This document shows, piece after piece, positions 8,368-15,626 of a DNA stretch of 64,000 nucleotides. Source of the DNA: Clostridiales bacterium (lineage in GTDB: Bacteria > Bacillota > Clostridia > Lachnospirales > Lachnospiraceae); assembly GCA_012839295.1 (NCBI GenBank), contig DUNO01000001.1, positions 366,648 through 430,647 on the forward strand, given 5' to 3'. A program made the translations under genes and the position numbers. How positions within the stretch are numbered: position 1 is the stretch's first letter; each line of letters starts with the position of its first letter. The notes beneath the pieces are model-generated. The model did no database searches. It saw nothing but the letters and a program-made list of their open reading frames with translations, and had not been told where the DNA came from.

Positions 8368-8398
8368 GAAACTTACAAATTCTCATTTTCAGAATGGA
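8368..8398 (+). repeat. Cassette spacer motif
   Basis: GAAACTTACAAATTCTCATT followed by TTCAGAATGG. It also forms a small imperfect hairpin with the GGAATTG that follows. It lies just after the DUF523 gene. Confidence 0.5.
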
Positions 8399-8536
8399 AT
8401 TGATTCGCAATTGTTGGCAACTGTGAACAATAGTAAAATTAGATCTAATATATAAAAGCGAAAATAATAAACGAGATTAAGTTATAATTGATTGAATTTT
8501 TGCAGAAATATTCTGCTATTCAAAGGGGGAAGAGGA

Positions 8537-8662
8537 TTGCCTTATTTAATCATAATAGGTATAGTAATATTGTTATATATCGGATGGATAAATAGTTCGA
8601 TAAGGGAGATAAAACAGAAGTTATCCAATATTGAAGAATTACTAAAAAATAAAGAGAGTTAG
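8537..8662 (+). CDS. Small single-pass membrane protein, 41 residues
   Basis: A short ORF with one hydrophobic helix (YLIIIGIVILLYIGWI) followed by a charged helical tail (REIKQKLSNIEELLKNKES). The start is a TTG at 8537 preceded by AAAGGGGGAAGAGGA. The pattern resembles small membrane-anchored coiled-coil peptides of Firmicutes. No family was recognised. Translation is supported only by the ribosome site and the amphipathic tail. Confidence 0.5.
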   Translation: MPYLIIIGIVILLYIGWINSSIREIKQKLSNIEELLKNKES

Positions 8663-8757
8663 GTAAGAAAGCTATAAAAGTAGAGTATGCGTATTATGGG
8701 ATACTGGAAGAAAATAACCTGTAATACAGATTGTTTATATTATGGGAGGAAAGCAAA

Positions 8758-9177
8758 ATGATGAAAGACCCTGAAAAGACGATTGGCAACTTAATTGACA
8801 AGGCTTCATTAACGCAGATTTGTTATGTTGATGATGAAGGTTACCCAATTACAAAGGCTATGCTAAAACCCAAGGAACGCGAAGGAATTAAAGTGTTCTG
8901 GTTTTCGACTAACACATCTTCAAACAAAGTAAAGTTCTTTAAGAGCAATCCCAAAGCAAGCCTTTATTTTGTAGATAAGCGTTTCTTCCGTGGAGTCAGT
9001 CTGGTTGGAACGATTGAAGTGTTGGAAACGGCTGATGCAAAAGAGCGAATTTGGCAAAGAGGCGATACCATGTACTATCATAAAGGAGTCACTGACCCGG
9101 ATTATTGTGTATTGAGATTTACAGCAATAAAAGGGCGTTTTTATAGTAACTTCAAATCCGAAGATTTTAATATTTGA
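8758..9177 (+). CDS. Pyridoxamine 5'-phosphate oxidase-like flavoprotein
   Basis: 139-residue split-barrel protein of the PNPOx-like/general stress protein 26 type, expected to bind FMN or a related flavin. Recognisable segments are FWFSTNTSSNKVKFFKSNPK (about 46-65) and RFTAIKGRFYSNFKSEDF at the C-terminus. The start at 8758 follows GGGAGGAAAGC; the upstream TTG is unlikely. The last 27 codons are found again as a diverged fragment at 10384, which points to duplication or recombination of this unit within the island. The substrate is unknown. Confidence 0.85.
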   Translation: MMKDPEKTIGNLIDKASLTQICYVDDEGYPITKAMLKPKEREGIKVFWFSTNTSSNKVKFFKSNPKASLYFVDKRFFRGVSLVGTIEVLETADAKERIWQRGDTMYYHKGVTDPDYCVLRFTAIKGRFYSNFKSEDFNI

Positions 9178-9185
9178 CGGAATAA

Positions 9186-9221
9186 ATGAGGTATAGCGAG
9201 AAGCTGGCAACTTAAGAATTT
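9186..9221 (+). repeat. Cassette spacer motif
   Basis: ATGAGGTATAGCGAGAAGCT followed by GGCAACTTAAGAATTT. The left half is ATGAG-ATA-GAGAA and the right half ends in AAGAATTT. It lies between the PNPOx gene and a truncated gene, whose remnant begins inside this motif. Confidence 0.5.
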
Positions 9222-9365
9222 ATCAAGCAGCTTAATGTTAAAGTTGAAAATGATATAGCCAAAGAGTGCCCCAAGTCCATAATTCTACCTGGTATTGCTG
9301 TAAACGGTACTATTGCGCCGGAAGAGACCACAAACTGGCTCGGGGCAATTGGATATGAATTATAA
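9216..9365 (+). pseudogene. Remnant of a flavodoxin-like C-terminus
   Basis: A 49-codon open stretch without a start. It ends in SIILPGIAVNGTIAPEETTN and WLGAIGYEL, which resembles the last helix-strand-helix of flavodoxin-fold proteins (G-A-V-G-S followed by a WL helix). The first codons coincide with a spacer motif copy, as if only the 3' end of a cassette was retained. Assignment to flavodoxin is tentative. Confidence 0.45.
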
Positions 9366-9388
9366 TAAATTAATCTACCTCTACAACT

Positions 9389-9416
9389 ATGAGCAATCAA
9401 TCCGAATTTGACAAGG
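9389..9416 (+). repeat. Cassette spacer motif
   Basis: ATGAGCAATCAATCCGAATT followed by TGACAAGG. A compact copy lying immediately before the phosphoesterase gene. Confidence 0.55.
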
Positions 9417-9427
9417 TAGGTGTCCCT

Positions 9428-10306
9428 ATGAAAAATATAAAAAAGAAAAGCAAGCAGCGCAGGATGGTATTGACAGTTTTACTGGTTATAATTTTTGCAT
9501 TGCCCATCTGGGTATACTGGGGCAATATCTCCATACAAACAACGCAAATTAGTATCAACAGCGAAAAAATCCCGGAGTCTTTCAAAGGTTTTAAAATTGT
9601 TCAGGTATCTGATTTGCATAATACAGAATTTGGGCAAAATCAAAGTAAACTCCTTCGGAAAGTAGGGGATGCATCCCCAAACATAATTGTTGTTACTGGC
9701 GATCTAATCGATTCGAACAATATAGATGTTGAGAAAGCGATGGATTTTATCACTGGCGCTGTTAGGATTGCTCCGGTATATTATGTTACAGGTAATCACG
9801 AAGCACGGACTGACAAATATGTAAAACTGGAAGAAGAAATGACACGGGCCGGTGTTATCATATTAAAGGATAAAGTCATTACACTCGGACACGATGGAGA
9901 TTTCATCCAACTGCTGGGCTTAGATGATCCCGATTTTACAATGAAAGGCGATACCCATGGGGAAAGCGCAGTCATGATTGATACGAAACTGAAAAGCATG
10001 CAAATCGGAAACGGTCAGTACACGATCTTGTTATCGCACAGGCCGGAGCTGTTCGACGTGTATGTATCTAATCGCATGGATTTAATATTAAGCGGTCATG
10101 CTCACGGCGGTCAAATACGTTTACCTTTTATTGGAGGGCTTGTTGCACCGAATCAAGGTTTCTTCCCCACATATTCTGAGGGTGTATATGAAAAGAAGCA
10201 AACGAAAATGGTTGTCAGCCGGGGCTTGGGCAACAGCATCATTCCTGTTCGCATCAACAATCGGCCTGAATTGGTTGTTATTACGCTTGCATCACAACAG
10301 AACTGA
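9428..10306 (+). CDS. Membrane-anchored metallophosphoesterase (YaeI/YkuE type)
   Basis: 292-residue protein with an N-terminal membrane helix (MVLTVLLVIIFALPIWVYW) and an outside calcineurin-like phosphoesterase domain. Metal-site motifs are in order: VSDLHNTEFG (D-x-H), VVTGDLIDS (G-D), YYVTGNHEA (G-N-H-E), LLSHRP and SGHAHGGQIRLP (G-H-x-H). All are intact, so it should be active on phosphomono- or diesters; relatives act on lipid A precursors or UDP-sugars, which is not proof here. I prefer ATG 9428, with AAGGTAGGTG upstream. An ATG at 9389 would encode 13 more residues through the spacer motif. Confidence 0.88.
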   Translation: MKNIKKKSKQRRMVLTVLLVIIFALPIWVYWGNISIQTTQISINSEKIPESFKGFKIVQVSDLHNTEFGQNQSKLLRKVGDASPNIIVVTGDLIDSNNIDVEKAMDFITGAVRIAPVYYVTGNHEARTDKYVKLEEEMTRAGVIILKDKVITLGHDGDFIQLLGLDDPDFTMKGDTHGESAVMIDTKLKSMQIGNGQYTILLSHRPELFDVYVSNRMDLILSGHAHGGQIRLPFIGGLVAPNQGFFPTYSEGVYEKKQTKMVVSRGLGNSIIPVRINNRPELVVITLASQQN

Positions 10307-10332
10307 GAACATAAAATTTGAATTGATCTGCT
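10302..10332 (+). repeat. Cassette spacer motif, diverged
   Basis: AACTGAGAACATAAAATTTG followed by AATTGATCTGC, overlapping the stop of the phosphoesterase gene. The match to the consensus is partial. Confidence 0.4.
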
Positions 10333-10383
10333 AGATTATGAACTAACACCTGGAAGATGCCCGGCCGAGGCAGCCGGAAGCAT

Positions 10384-10464
10384 CCCGATTATTGTGTGCT
10401 TAAAGTTCACAGCAAAAAAGGGACGATTTATAGCAATTTCAAATCGGAGGATTTTGATATTTGA
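10384..10464 (+). pseudogene. C-terminal remnant of a second PNPOx-like gene
   Basis: 27 codons whose product (PDYCVLK...IYSNFKSEDFDI) matches the end of the complete gene at 8758 (PDYCVLR...FYSNFKSEDFNI). The middle is scrambled by two compensating indels. No start or N-terminal domain is present. It is preceded by a GC-rich imperfect hairpin (GATGCCCGGC/GCCGGAAGCATC). It is a duplicated or exchanged cassette tail. Confidence 0.75.
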
Positions 10465-10468
10465 TATT

Positions 10469-10500
10469 GAGACAACATTAAATTGGAATTTATTAGCAGT
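10469..10500 (+). repeat. Cassette spacer motif
   Basis: GAGACAACATTAAATTGGAA followed by TTTATTAGCAG. It lies between the PNPOx remnant and the DJ-1 gene and closely resembles the copy at 7862. Confidence 0.5.
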
Positions 10501-10539
10501 TTTGACCAAAATATATTTATATTATGGAGGGACTATTGA

Positions 10540-11118
10540 ATGCAAGAAAAAGAGGTTTTATTGATATTAACGGATCGTTGGGCAGATTGGGAAGCAGCAT
10601 ATGCAGTTGCCGAAATAAATTCTGTTCCTACATATGCCGTTAAAACGATTGCAACTGATAGAGCAGCTAAAGTATCAATTGGTGGAATACGGGCTGAAAT
10701 TGATTATACAATAGACAGCTACCATAATTTTGACAATCTTGCTATGACCATCTTACCGGGTGGTTTTGCATGGCAGGAAGCCCGTCACGACGAAATAGCG
10801 GCCTTTATCAAAAAAACCAGAGATTTCCAAGTCCCTGTCGCCGCTATATGTGGAGCTACCATATTTTTAGGTAAACACGGCTTTCTCAATGAAATAAAGC
10901 ATACTGGGGACGATTTAGAACTTTTTCAAAAAGAACATGGCTATGATGGGCAAGGTTCTTATATGTCAGCACAAATAGTTGTTGAAAATGGGTTTATAAC
11001 TGCAAACGAAACCGCCGCTGTTGACTTTGCCCATGCAATTTTTCACATATTAGAAATTGATACAAATAAGGAAATTGATTTATGGTATGATAAATTCAAG
11101 TATGGCATGGTGCGATAG
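10540..11118 (+). CDS. DJ-1/PfpI family protein
   Basis: 192-residue flavodoxin-like alpha/beta protein of the type 1 glutamine amidotransferase-like/DJ-1 superfamily. The nucleophile elbow with the reactive cysteine is AAICGATIFL (about residues 104-113), and the acidic partner is probably in ILPGGFAWQE. It has the normal family length and a good GGAGGGACT ribosome site. Members act as glyoxalases, proteases, chaperones or isonitrile hydratases; nothing visible selects among these. It is a stand-alone gene between spacer motifs. Confidence 0.87.
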   Translation: MQEKEVLLILTDRWADWEAAYAVAEINSVPTYAVKTIATDRAAKVSIGGIRAEIDYTIDSYHNFDNLAMTILPGGFAWQEARHDEIAAFIKKTRDFQVPVAAICGATIFLGKHGFLNEIKHTGDDLELFQKEHGYDGQGSYMSAQIVVENGFITANETAAVDFAHAIFHILEIDTNKEIDLWYDKFKYGMVR

Positions 11119-11123
11119 TTAAT

Positions 11124-11165
11124 AAGCACAATAGAAACCCGACAAATTCGAATTTAACGGGGGAG
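11124..11165 (+). repeat. Cassette spacer motif, strongest palindrome
   Basis: AAGCACAATAGAAACCCGAC, then AAATTCGAATTTAACGGGGG and AG. The right half is a hairpin, with CCCG/CGGG enclosing AAATTCGAATTT, and it merges into the ribosome site of the next gene. This is the most symmetric copy in the island. Confidence 0.7.
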
Positions 11166-11170
11166 TTCAT

Positions 11171-12055
11171 ATGGATCATAATAATCTTAAAGAGATGATT
11201 GAAAGAGCAAAAAAAGAGAAGGAAAGATTGGAAAAAATGGATTATACGGAATATGTTGCTGAATGTGGAAAAGGTGATTGCATTGATGAACTTGTTAAAA
11301 TTAGAAAAAATGTAATTCCCCTTAGGTTTGAAGCCTATAGCGAAAATGATATACCTGTTGGAGCAAGTAAAAGTGGTGGTTATCCAGACCTGCCTCCAAC
11401 AATTTCTTATCCAACATTCTGTGGGTATACTGAAACTAGAACAGGAGATGGACAAGTTACCCACTACAATGAATCCGCGATGCAGCTGGTGGCACAGATT
11501 AACCTTTTGGAAGTTACAGAGTATGACCGTGATAATAAACTCCCAAAAAGTGGTATGTTGTACTTTTTTTGGAGTGGTGAGTTGCCTTTATCAAATAATA
11601 AATATGTGTCTTATCTGTTTGAGGGGAATAATACGCAGGTTTTTAAGGTTATTTATTATGGTGGGGATTTATCTTTATTGAAACGTACTATGCCGACAAT
11701 GCCGTATTATGCAAAGTATTTTGATAAAGCCTTTGACCCTTGTAGGATTTTGGCAAATGATGCTAAGTATATGTACGACTCAAATCAGCTTGAGGATATT
11801 TTTTACGATGAAGGTAATAAAGATATTGCAGGTACGCTTTACGAAGCATATGAAAAATGGGCTGTTGAAGGAGATAAATTATTAGGCTATTTTACCGGCA
11901 GTATGAATGTGACTGGACCGGCTGATAATGGTATGAATTTATTGCAATATAATTACAGTTCGGGATGCTTGTGGGGGATTTATTGGTTTATCAGCGAGAA
12001 AGATCTTGATGAGAGAAATTTTGATGAAGTATATATGAACTGGGATATGGATTAA
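11171..12055 (+). CDS. DUF1963 (YwqG-like) family protein
   Basis: 294-residue soluble protein matching the YwqG/DUF1963 family. Recognisable segments are ASKSGGYPDLPPTISYPT (about 62-79), AMQLVAQINLLEV (about 100-112) and LPKSGMLYFFWSG (about 122-134). The N-terminal 35 residues form a charged helix. It is close to the family's usual length. No biochemical function is established for the family. The start has GGGGGAGTTCAT before the ATG; the GGGG belongs to the spacer motif, so translation signal and spacer overlap here. Confidence 0.85.
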   Translation: MDHNNLKEMIERAKKEKERLEKMDYTEYVAECGKGDCIDELVKIRKNVIPLRFEAYSENDIPVGASKSGGYPDLPPTISYPTFCGYTETRTGDGQVTHYNESAMQLVAQINLLEVTEYDRDNKLPKSGMLYFFWSGELPLSNNKYVSYLFEGNNTQVFKVIYYGGDLSLLKRTMPTMPYYAKYFDKAFDPCRILANDAKYMYDSNQLEDIFYDEGNKDIAGTLYEAYEKWAVEGDKLLGYFTGSMNVTGPADNGMNLLQYNYSSGCLWGIYWFISEKDLDERNFDEVYMNWDMD

Positions 12056-12057
12056 TA

Positions 12058-12094
12058 CCGCAGATAAACTCGCTAAATCTCAATTTGTTCGTGG
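12058..12094 (+). repeat. Cassette spacer motif
   Basis: CCGCAGATAAACTCGCTAAA followed by TCTCAATTTGTTCGTGG. The right-half palindrome AAATCTCAATTT is preserved. Confidence 0.55.
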
Positions 12095-12144
12095 TGAATT
12101 AACTACTGATTCTTTATATTTGACGAAGAAAATAGGTGAATACA

Positions 12145-12618
12145 ATGATTGAAACAATATATTTTGCAGGTGGCTGTCTTTGGGGGGTACAAGCATTTAT
12201 CAAAACATTAAAAGGTGTTATTAATACTCAAGCAGGACGGGCAAATGGTTATTCAAATACTCTTGAAGGCAAGTATGATGGTTATGCTGAATGCGTAAAA
12301 ACAGAACTTGACTCTAAAATTGTAACTGTTTCCCAACTAATGGATTATTTTTTTGAGATTATAGATCCTTATAGTGTAAATAAGCAAGGTAATGATGTGG
12401 GAAAAAAATACCGTACAGGCGTATATAGTAAAGTGCCTCGACATTTGGAAGAGGCCAAGAATTATATAACAGAAAGAGCAGACAGGGACAAAATTGTAGT
12501 GGAAGTCCTTCCGCTTATGAATTACGTTAAAAGTGCAGATGAACATCAAGATAGATTAGATAGGTGCCCTAATGACTATTGTCATATTCCTAAAGAGTTA
12601 TTACACAAATATTTATAA
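12145..12618 (+). CDS. msrA: Peptide-methionine (S)-S-oxide reductase, MsrA-like
   Basis: 157-residue MsrA-family protein that would reduce methionine sulfoxide using the catalytic cysteine in FAGGCLWGVQ (residues 7-16; the usual motif is GCFWG). Other family marks are ANGYSNTLEGKYDGYAECV, FEIIDPYSVNKQGNDVGKKYRTGVY and a C-terminal DRCPNDYCHIP, whose cysteines may resolve the sulfenic acid. I chose ATG 12145 after AATAGGTGA; the GTG at 12136 is an alternative. The F-to-L change in the active-site motif is unusual but not obviously inactivating. The protein appears full length. Confidence 0.88.
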   Translation: MIETIYFAGGCLWGVQAFIKTLKGVINTQAGRANGYSNTLEGKYDGYAECVKTELDSKIVTVSQLMDYFFEIIDPYSVNKQGNDVGKKYRTGVYSKVPRHLEEAKNYITERADRDKIVVEVLPLMNYVKSADEHQDRLDRCPNDYCHIPKELLHKYL

Positions 12619-12627
12619 CCCGCAATT

Positions 12628-12667
12628 ATGAGCATAATGTGAAGTCAACAAATTTAAATTTTTCGGG
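12628..12667 (+). repeat. Cassette spacer motif
   Basis: ATGAGCATAATGTGAAGTCA followed by ACAAATTTAAATTTTTCGGG. Both halves are well preserved: TGAGCATAA-N3-GAA and the AAATTTAAATTT palindrome. Confidence 0.7.
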
Positions 12668-12699
12668 ATGTTGAATGATTCGTTGTTTTTCACAACAGC

Positions 12700-12734
12700 G
12701 AGCGAAACATACGACAAATTATATTTTGAAAGGG
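12700..12734 (+). repeat. Cassette spacer motif (second of a close pair)
   Basis: GAGCGAAACATACGACAAAT followed by TATATTTTGAAAGGG. It lies 33 bases after the previous copy, so two spacers with almost nothing between them precede the next gene; an intervening cassette may have been lost. Confidence 0.6.
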
Positions 12735-12745
12735 CATATTCAGTT

Positions 12746-13327
12746 ATGGAAATTAAGATTATAAAACAAGAGTTGTCGGTATGCAAAATTAAAGATTTGT
12801 CTAAAGTGGATTATTCAGATGAGATTTTTTTTCTTGGTAAAACAGATGAAGAAATATCCCTGGTTTGCAGCTCAAATTATAACCCGGCTTTCAGGGCTCA
12901 CATTTCCTCAAAAGGAAAGCTTCCAATTCCGGTTGGTTACTATATAAAGATTCAACCGGGGAATCGCTCCTTTCTAGGCGGAGGGTTGTTTGCTGACATG
13001 TTCAAAGACGCAACAGACATGATCAGAGATTCTATTGCTATGCATGGGGACGAATGGTCGAAGATAATTAATGAAAAGTCTTTTTCAGAGACATTCATCA
13101 GTGTGAAGGGTGAATGCTTGAAAAACGTTCCTCGCGGTTATGATCCGCTGCATCCACAGGCAGAATATTAAAAAAATAAGTCTTGGTACTTGGAATATCC
13201 TATTTCAGATGAACTCCTTCAAACGGATTCATTCATTACCTTTGCGGCAGATATATTTATGCGCATGCAACCATTTAACGCCTTTTTAAATAATGCGCTT
13301 ATGGGCTTTGTAATGCCAAAGAGATAA
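12746..13327 (+). pseudogene. Chimera: ACT-domain N-terminus fused to a DUF2461 protein with an internal stop
   Basis: The first about 40 residues (MEIKIIKQELSVCKIKDLSK, then FFLGKTDEEISLVCS) match the start of small ACT-domain proteins. From about 12869 the product switches in frame to a DUF2461 protein: NPAFRAHISSKGK, GYYIKIQPGNRSFLGGGLF, CLKNVPRGYDPLHPQAEY. A TAA at 13169 follows, and the same frame continues with KNKSWYLEYPISDELL to a second TAA at 13325. Related proteins have leucine at the stop position, so a single TTA-to-TAA change explains it. The unit therefore lacks the N-terminal part of DUF2461 and the rest of the ACT protein. The truncated product (to 13171) may still be made. 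Confidence 0.75.
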
Positions 13328-13415
13328 AGTATATTATGGGCAAGCGTAAAATTAAGATGACTATATGACGGTCAAAGGGTACGTTGTAAAGAGTGGCGTT
13401 ATAGGAGGTGAATCC

Positions 13416-13946
13416 ATTAAAAATATTCCTAACTGTATCACAATTATTAGGATATTCGCAGCTGTTAGTTTGTTATTTGTAAAACCATTTTCAGCTCTGT
13501 TCTTTTTCTTCTATTTTATGTGTGGAATTAGTGACGTTTTAGATGGATATATTGCAAGAAAAATGGATGCTTCCAGCAAGTTGGGGCAGGTACTTGATAG
13601 TATTTCTGATTTGATATTTGTTAGTATTGTATTGTTGATTTTTATACCAATTATGACCCTTCCGTTGTGGATTATCTATTGGGTAGCTGCTATTGCTGCC
13701 GTACGCTTGATTTCAATAATTTTGGGTCTTGCAAGGTATCGTCAGCTTGCTTTTTTACATACCTATGCCAATAAAGCTACAGGTATAGTCTTATTTCTCT
13801 TTCCTTTTCTGATTTCTGTCTCAGGAAAAGAAATAACAGCAATTATTATCTGCTGTATAGCGAGTATTTCAACAGCTGAGGAATTGTTAATTAACCTGAC
13901 CTCGAGAACATTACATAGGGATAGAGGTTCAATTTTCAGCCAATGA
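13416..13946 (+). CDS. CDP-alcohol phosphatidyltransferase family membrane enzyme
   Basis: Multi-pass membrane enzyme that joins a CDP-activated lipid to an alcohol. The signature D-G-x2-A-R-x8-G-x3-D-x3-D is complete (DVLDGYIARKMDASSKLGQV followed by LDSISD). About six hydrophobic segments are present. The alcohol (glycerol-phosphate, inositol, serine) cannot be assigned. The start is odd. An AGGAGG at 13403-13408 is 7 bases before an ATT codon that begins the homologous sequence (KNIPNCITIIRI), so either ATT is the start or an ATG was mutated. The only upstream in-frame ATG (13365) has no ribosome site and would add 17 unrelated residues. Confidence 0.8.
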   Translation: MKNIPNCITIIRIFAAVSLLFVKPFSALFFFFYFMCGISDVLDGYIARKMDASSKLGQVLDSISDLIFVSIVLLIFIPIMTLPLWIIYWVAAIAAVRLISIILGLARYRQLAFLHTYANKATGIVLFLFPFLISVSGKEITAIIICCIASISTAEELLINLTSRTLHRDRGSIFSQ

Positions 13947-14007
13947 AGCTAAAGACGAGATGTCTTTCATAATTGATGGTTTTTAATGAACTTTCCTACA
14001 TAAGAAA

Positions 14008-14049
14008 ATGAGCATAACCGGAAACTTATAAACTCCAATTTGTGGGAGG
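14008..14049 (+). repeat. Cassette spacer motif
   Basis: ATGAGCATAACCGGAAACTT, then ATAAACTCCAATTTGTGGGA and GG. The left half is perfect to the consensus. The GGGAGG end serves as the ribosome site of the next gene. Confidence 0.7.
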
Positions 14050-14055
14050 ATTCAT

Positions 14056-14523
14056 ATGGACATAAGGAAGGCAGAAGCTAAGGATTTAGAAAGCGTAAAA
14101 AATATAACAAGCCGCACAATACAAGCGATATATCCTCACTATTATCCTCCAGGAGCAGTCAATTTTTTTCTATCTCACCATAACGAAAGAAACATAATGG
14201 ATGATATTGATTGCCAAAGAGTATATGTGCTTGAAAGTGAAGGAAGCATATTCGGAACCGTGACAATAAAGGGATTTGAAATATGCCGATTGTTCGTAGC
14301 GCCTTTATATCAAGGAAAAGGCTATGGTAGAATACTGCTGGAATTTTCCGAACAATTGATAGCAGGCAAGTTTGGAAAAATACAGTTGGACTCCTCACTT
14401 CCGGCCAAAGAGATATATCTTAAGCGTGACTATAAGGAAATAGCCTCATACCATATAGCTACTGAAAATGGAGATTATCTTTGCTATGATGTAATGGAAA
14501 AAAAGGTTTCCCGGTTATCTTAA
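14056..14523 (+). CDS. GNAT family N-acetyltransferase
   Basis: 155-residue single-domain GNAT. The acetyl-CoA loop is in FVAPLYQGKGYGRILLEF (about 81-98), and LDSSLPAKEIYLKRDYKEI forms the C-terminal fold. The start ATG follows GGGAGGATTCAT. A 36-base stretch encoding part of YPHYYPPGAV (14126-14161) reappears, diverged, at 15858, showing that pieces of this gene were copied elsewhere in the island. The substrate is unknown. Confidence 0.87.
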   Translation: MDIRKAEAKDLESVKNITSRTIQAIYPHYYPPGAVNFFLSHHNERNIMDDIDCQRVYVLESEGSIFGTVTIKGFEICRLFVAPLYQGKGYGRILLEFSEQLIAGKFGKIQLDSSLPAKEIYLKRDYKEIASYHIATENGDYLCYDVMEKKVSRLS

Positions 14524-14535
14524 ATATAAGTTATA

Positions 14536-15558
14536 ATGAAAGAATATAATTACTTAGAGATACGTGGAAAGAAGGTGAATCACATAAATAGAAAAAGAAA
14601 GGCACTGATCGCCGCAAACGAGATATCTGAAATGAGAAGTTATATCTTAGATGGGATACCACAGAAGGTTCTTATTGAGGGTAAGAGAGCCTCAAATCCG
14701 GTTGTCATTTTTCTGCATGGCGGTCCGGGATCCCCGCTTCCGTTCAATGCGGGATGCCGTGGGATGTTTCCGGAATTAACAGACAAGGCGACGATGGTTT
14801 ATTGGGATCAACTGGGTTGCGGGATTAATGATTATCCGATCGATGACTCATTTTCGATTGAGCGCTTTGTTGTTATGACAACTGATCTGATAAAGCAGAT
14901 AAAAGCAGATTTTAAGGAGTGTCCCATTTGTATCTTTGGTGTGTCTTGGGGAAGTATTCTTGCGGCTAAAGCTGCTGAAATAGTGCCGGAATGGATCGAC
15001 CGTGTGGTTATCTACGGACAGGTATTAAGGCCGCTTTTGTCTCATAAAGAAGTTTTTGAGGTTTTGGAGAAGTCAAATATGCCGGGCAAGCACAAAGCTC
15101 GCCTTACTCTACTAAAAGACCGGAATGCTACATACAGCATAGAAGAGTTTATAGCAGTCTTAGGATGGATTCGAGAATACACGGAAGGGTACCAAGCAAA
15201 AGATGGCGGTAAGATGAAGCTTGGAAGCATTATCTGGGGGCTTTTGACAAGCCCTGATTACTCATTAAAAGACGTCAAGGCAATGGTGTTAAATGGATAT
15301 AAGAAAAACAAATCCCTTCTTAACGAGTTATTAAGCATTGAGCTTTCGGAGACCTTGAGAAAAGTTCAGGTGCCATATATGATTCTTCAAGGGGATACTG
15401 ATATTGTAACATCCACAAAAACGGTTGCCGCATTTGTTGAAACATCAGGAAATAATAATTTGCACTTTCAGATGGTTGGTCACAGTGGCCATATGCCGGG
15501 TGCAAAAGGAATGAAGGAAATCATTGGGACTGTTTTTGAATTCTTTGGGGCGAAGTAG
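14536..15558 (+). CDS. Alpha/beta hydrolase
   Basis: 340-residue alpha/beta-hydrolase resembling proline iminopeptidase relatives. It has the oxyanion segment FLHGGPGSPLPF (about 54-65), nucleophile elbow GVSWGS (serine near residue 137), a late aspartate in LQGDTDIVTS and histidine in VGHSGHMPG (about 322-330), so the catalytic triad is complete. The N-terminal about 20 residues are charged and poorly conserved, and the ATG at 14536 lacks a clear ribosome site, so the true start is uncertain. An AGAAGGTGA precedes codon 15. It lies 12 bases after the GNAT gene with no spacer motif between, so the two may form one two-gene unit. Confidence 0.85.
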   Translation: MKEYNYLEIRGKKVNHINRKRKALIAANEISEMRSYILDGIPQKVLIEGKRASNPVVIFLHGGPGSPLPFNAGCRGMFPELTDKATMVYWDQLGCGINDYPIDDSFSIERFVVMTTDLIKQIKADFKECPICIFGVSWGSILAAKAAEIVPEWIDRVVIYGQVLRPLLSHKEVFEVLEKSNMPGKHKARLTLLKDRNATYSIEEFIAVLGWIREYTEGYQAKDGGKMKLGSIIWGLLTSPDYSLKDVKAMVLNGYKKNKSLLNELLSIELSETLRKVQVPYMILQGDTDIVTSTKTVAAFVETSGNNNLHFQMVGHSGHMPGAKGMKEIIGTVFEFFGAK

Positions 15559-15559
15559 C

Positions 15560-15619
15560 ATGAGCATAGGAGTTCAGAGAATGGTTGGGAAACTTGAAAA
15601 CACTTAAAATTCAAGGAGG
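15560..15619 (+). repeat. Cassette spacer motif, expanded
   Basis: ATGAGCATAGGAGTTCAGAG begins at 15560 and the right half (GGGAAACTTGAAAACACTTA followed by AAATTCAAGGAGG) ends at 15619. The two halves are separated by extra sequence, giving a 60-base version. Confidence 0.45.
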
Positions 15620-15626
15620 AAAAACA

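Noticed and set aside
10353..10381. GC-rich hairpin GATGCCCGGC/GCCGGAAGCATC as a terminator or palindromic-element relic
   Set aside because: There is no T-tract, and similarity to the large element is limited to a few bases (GATGCCCGG); it is treated as chance.
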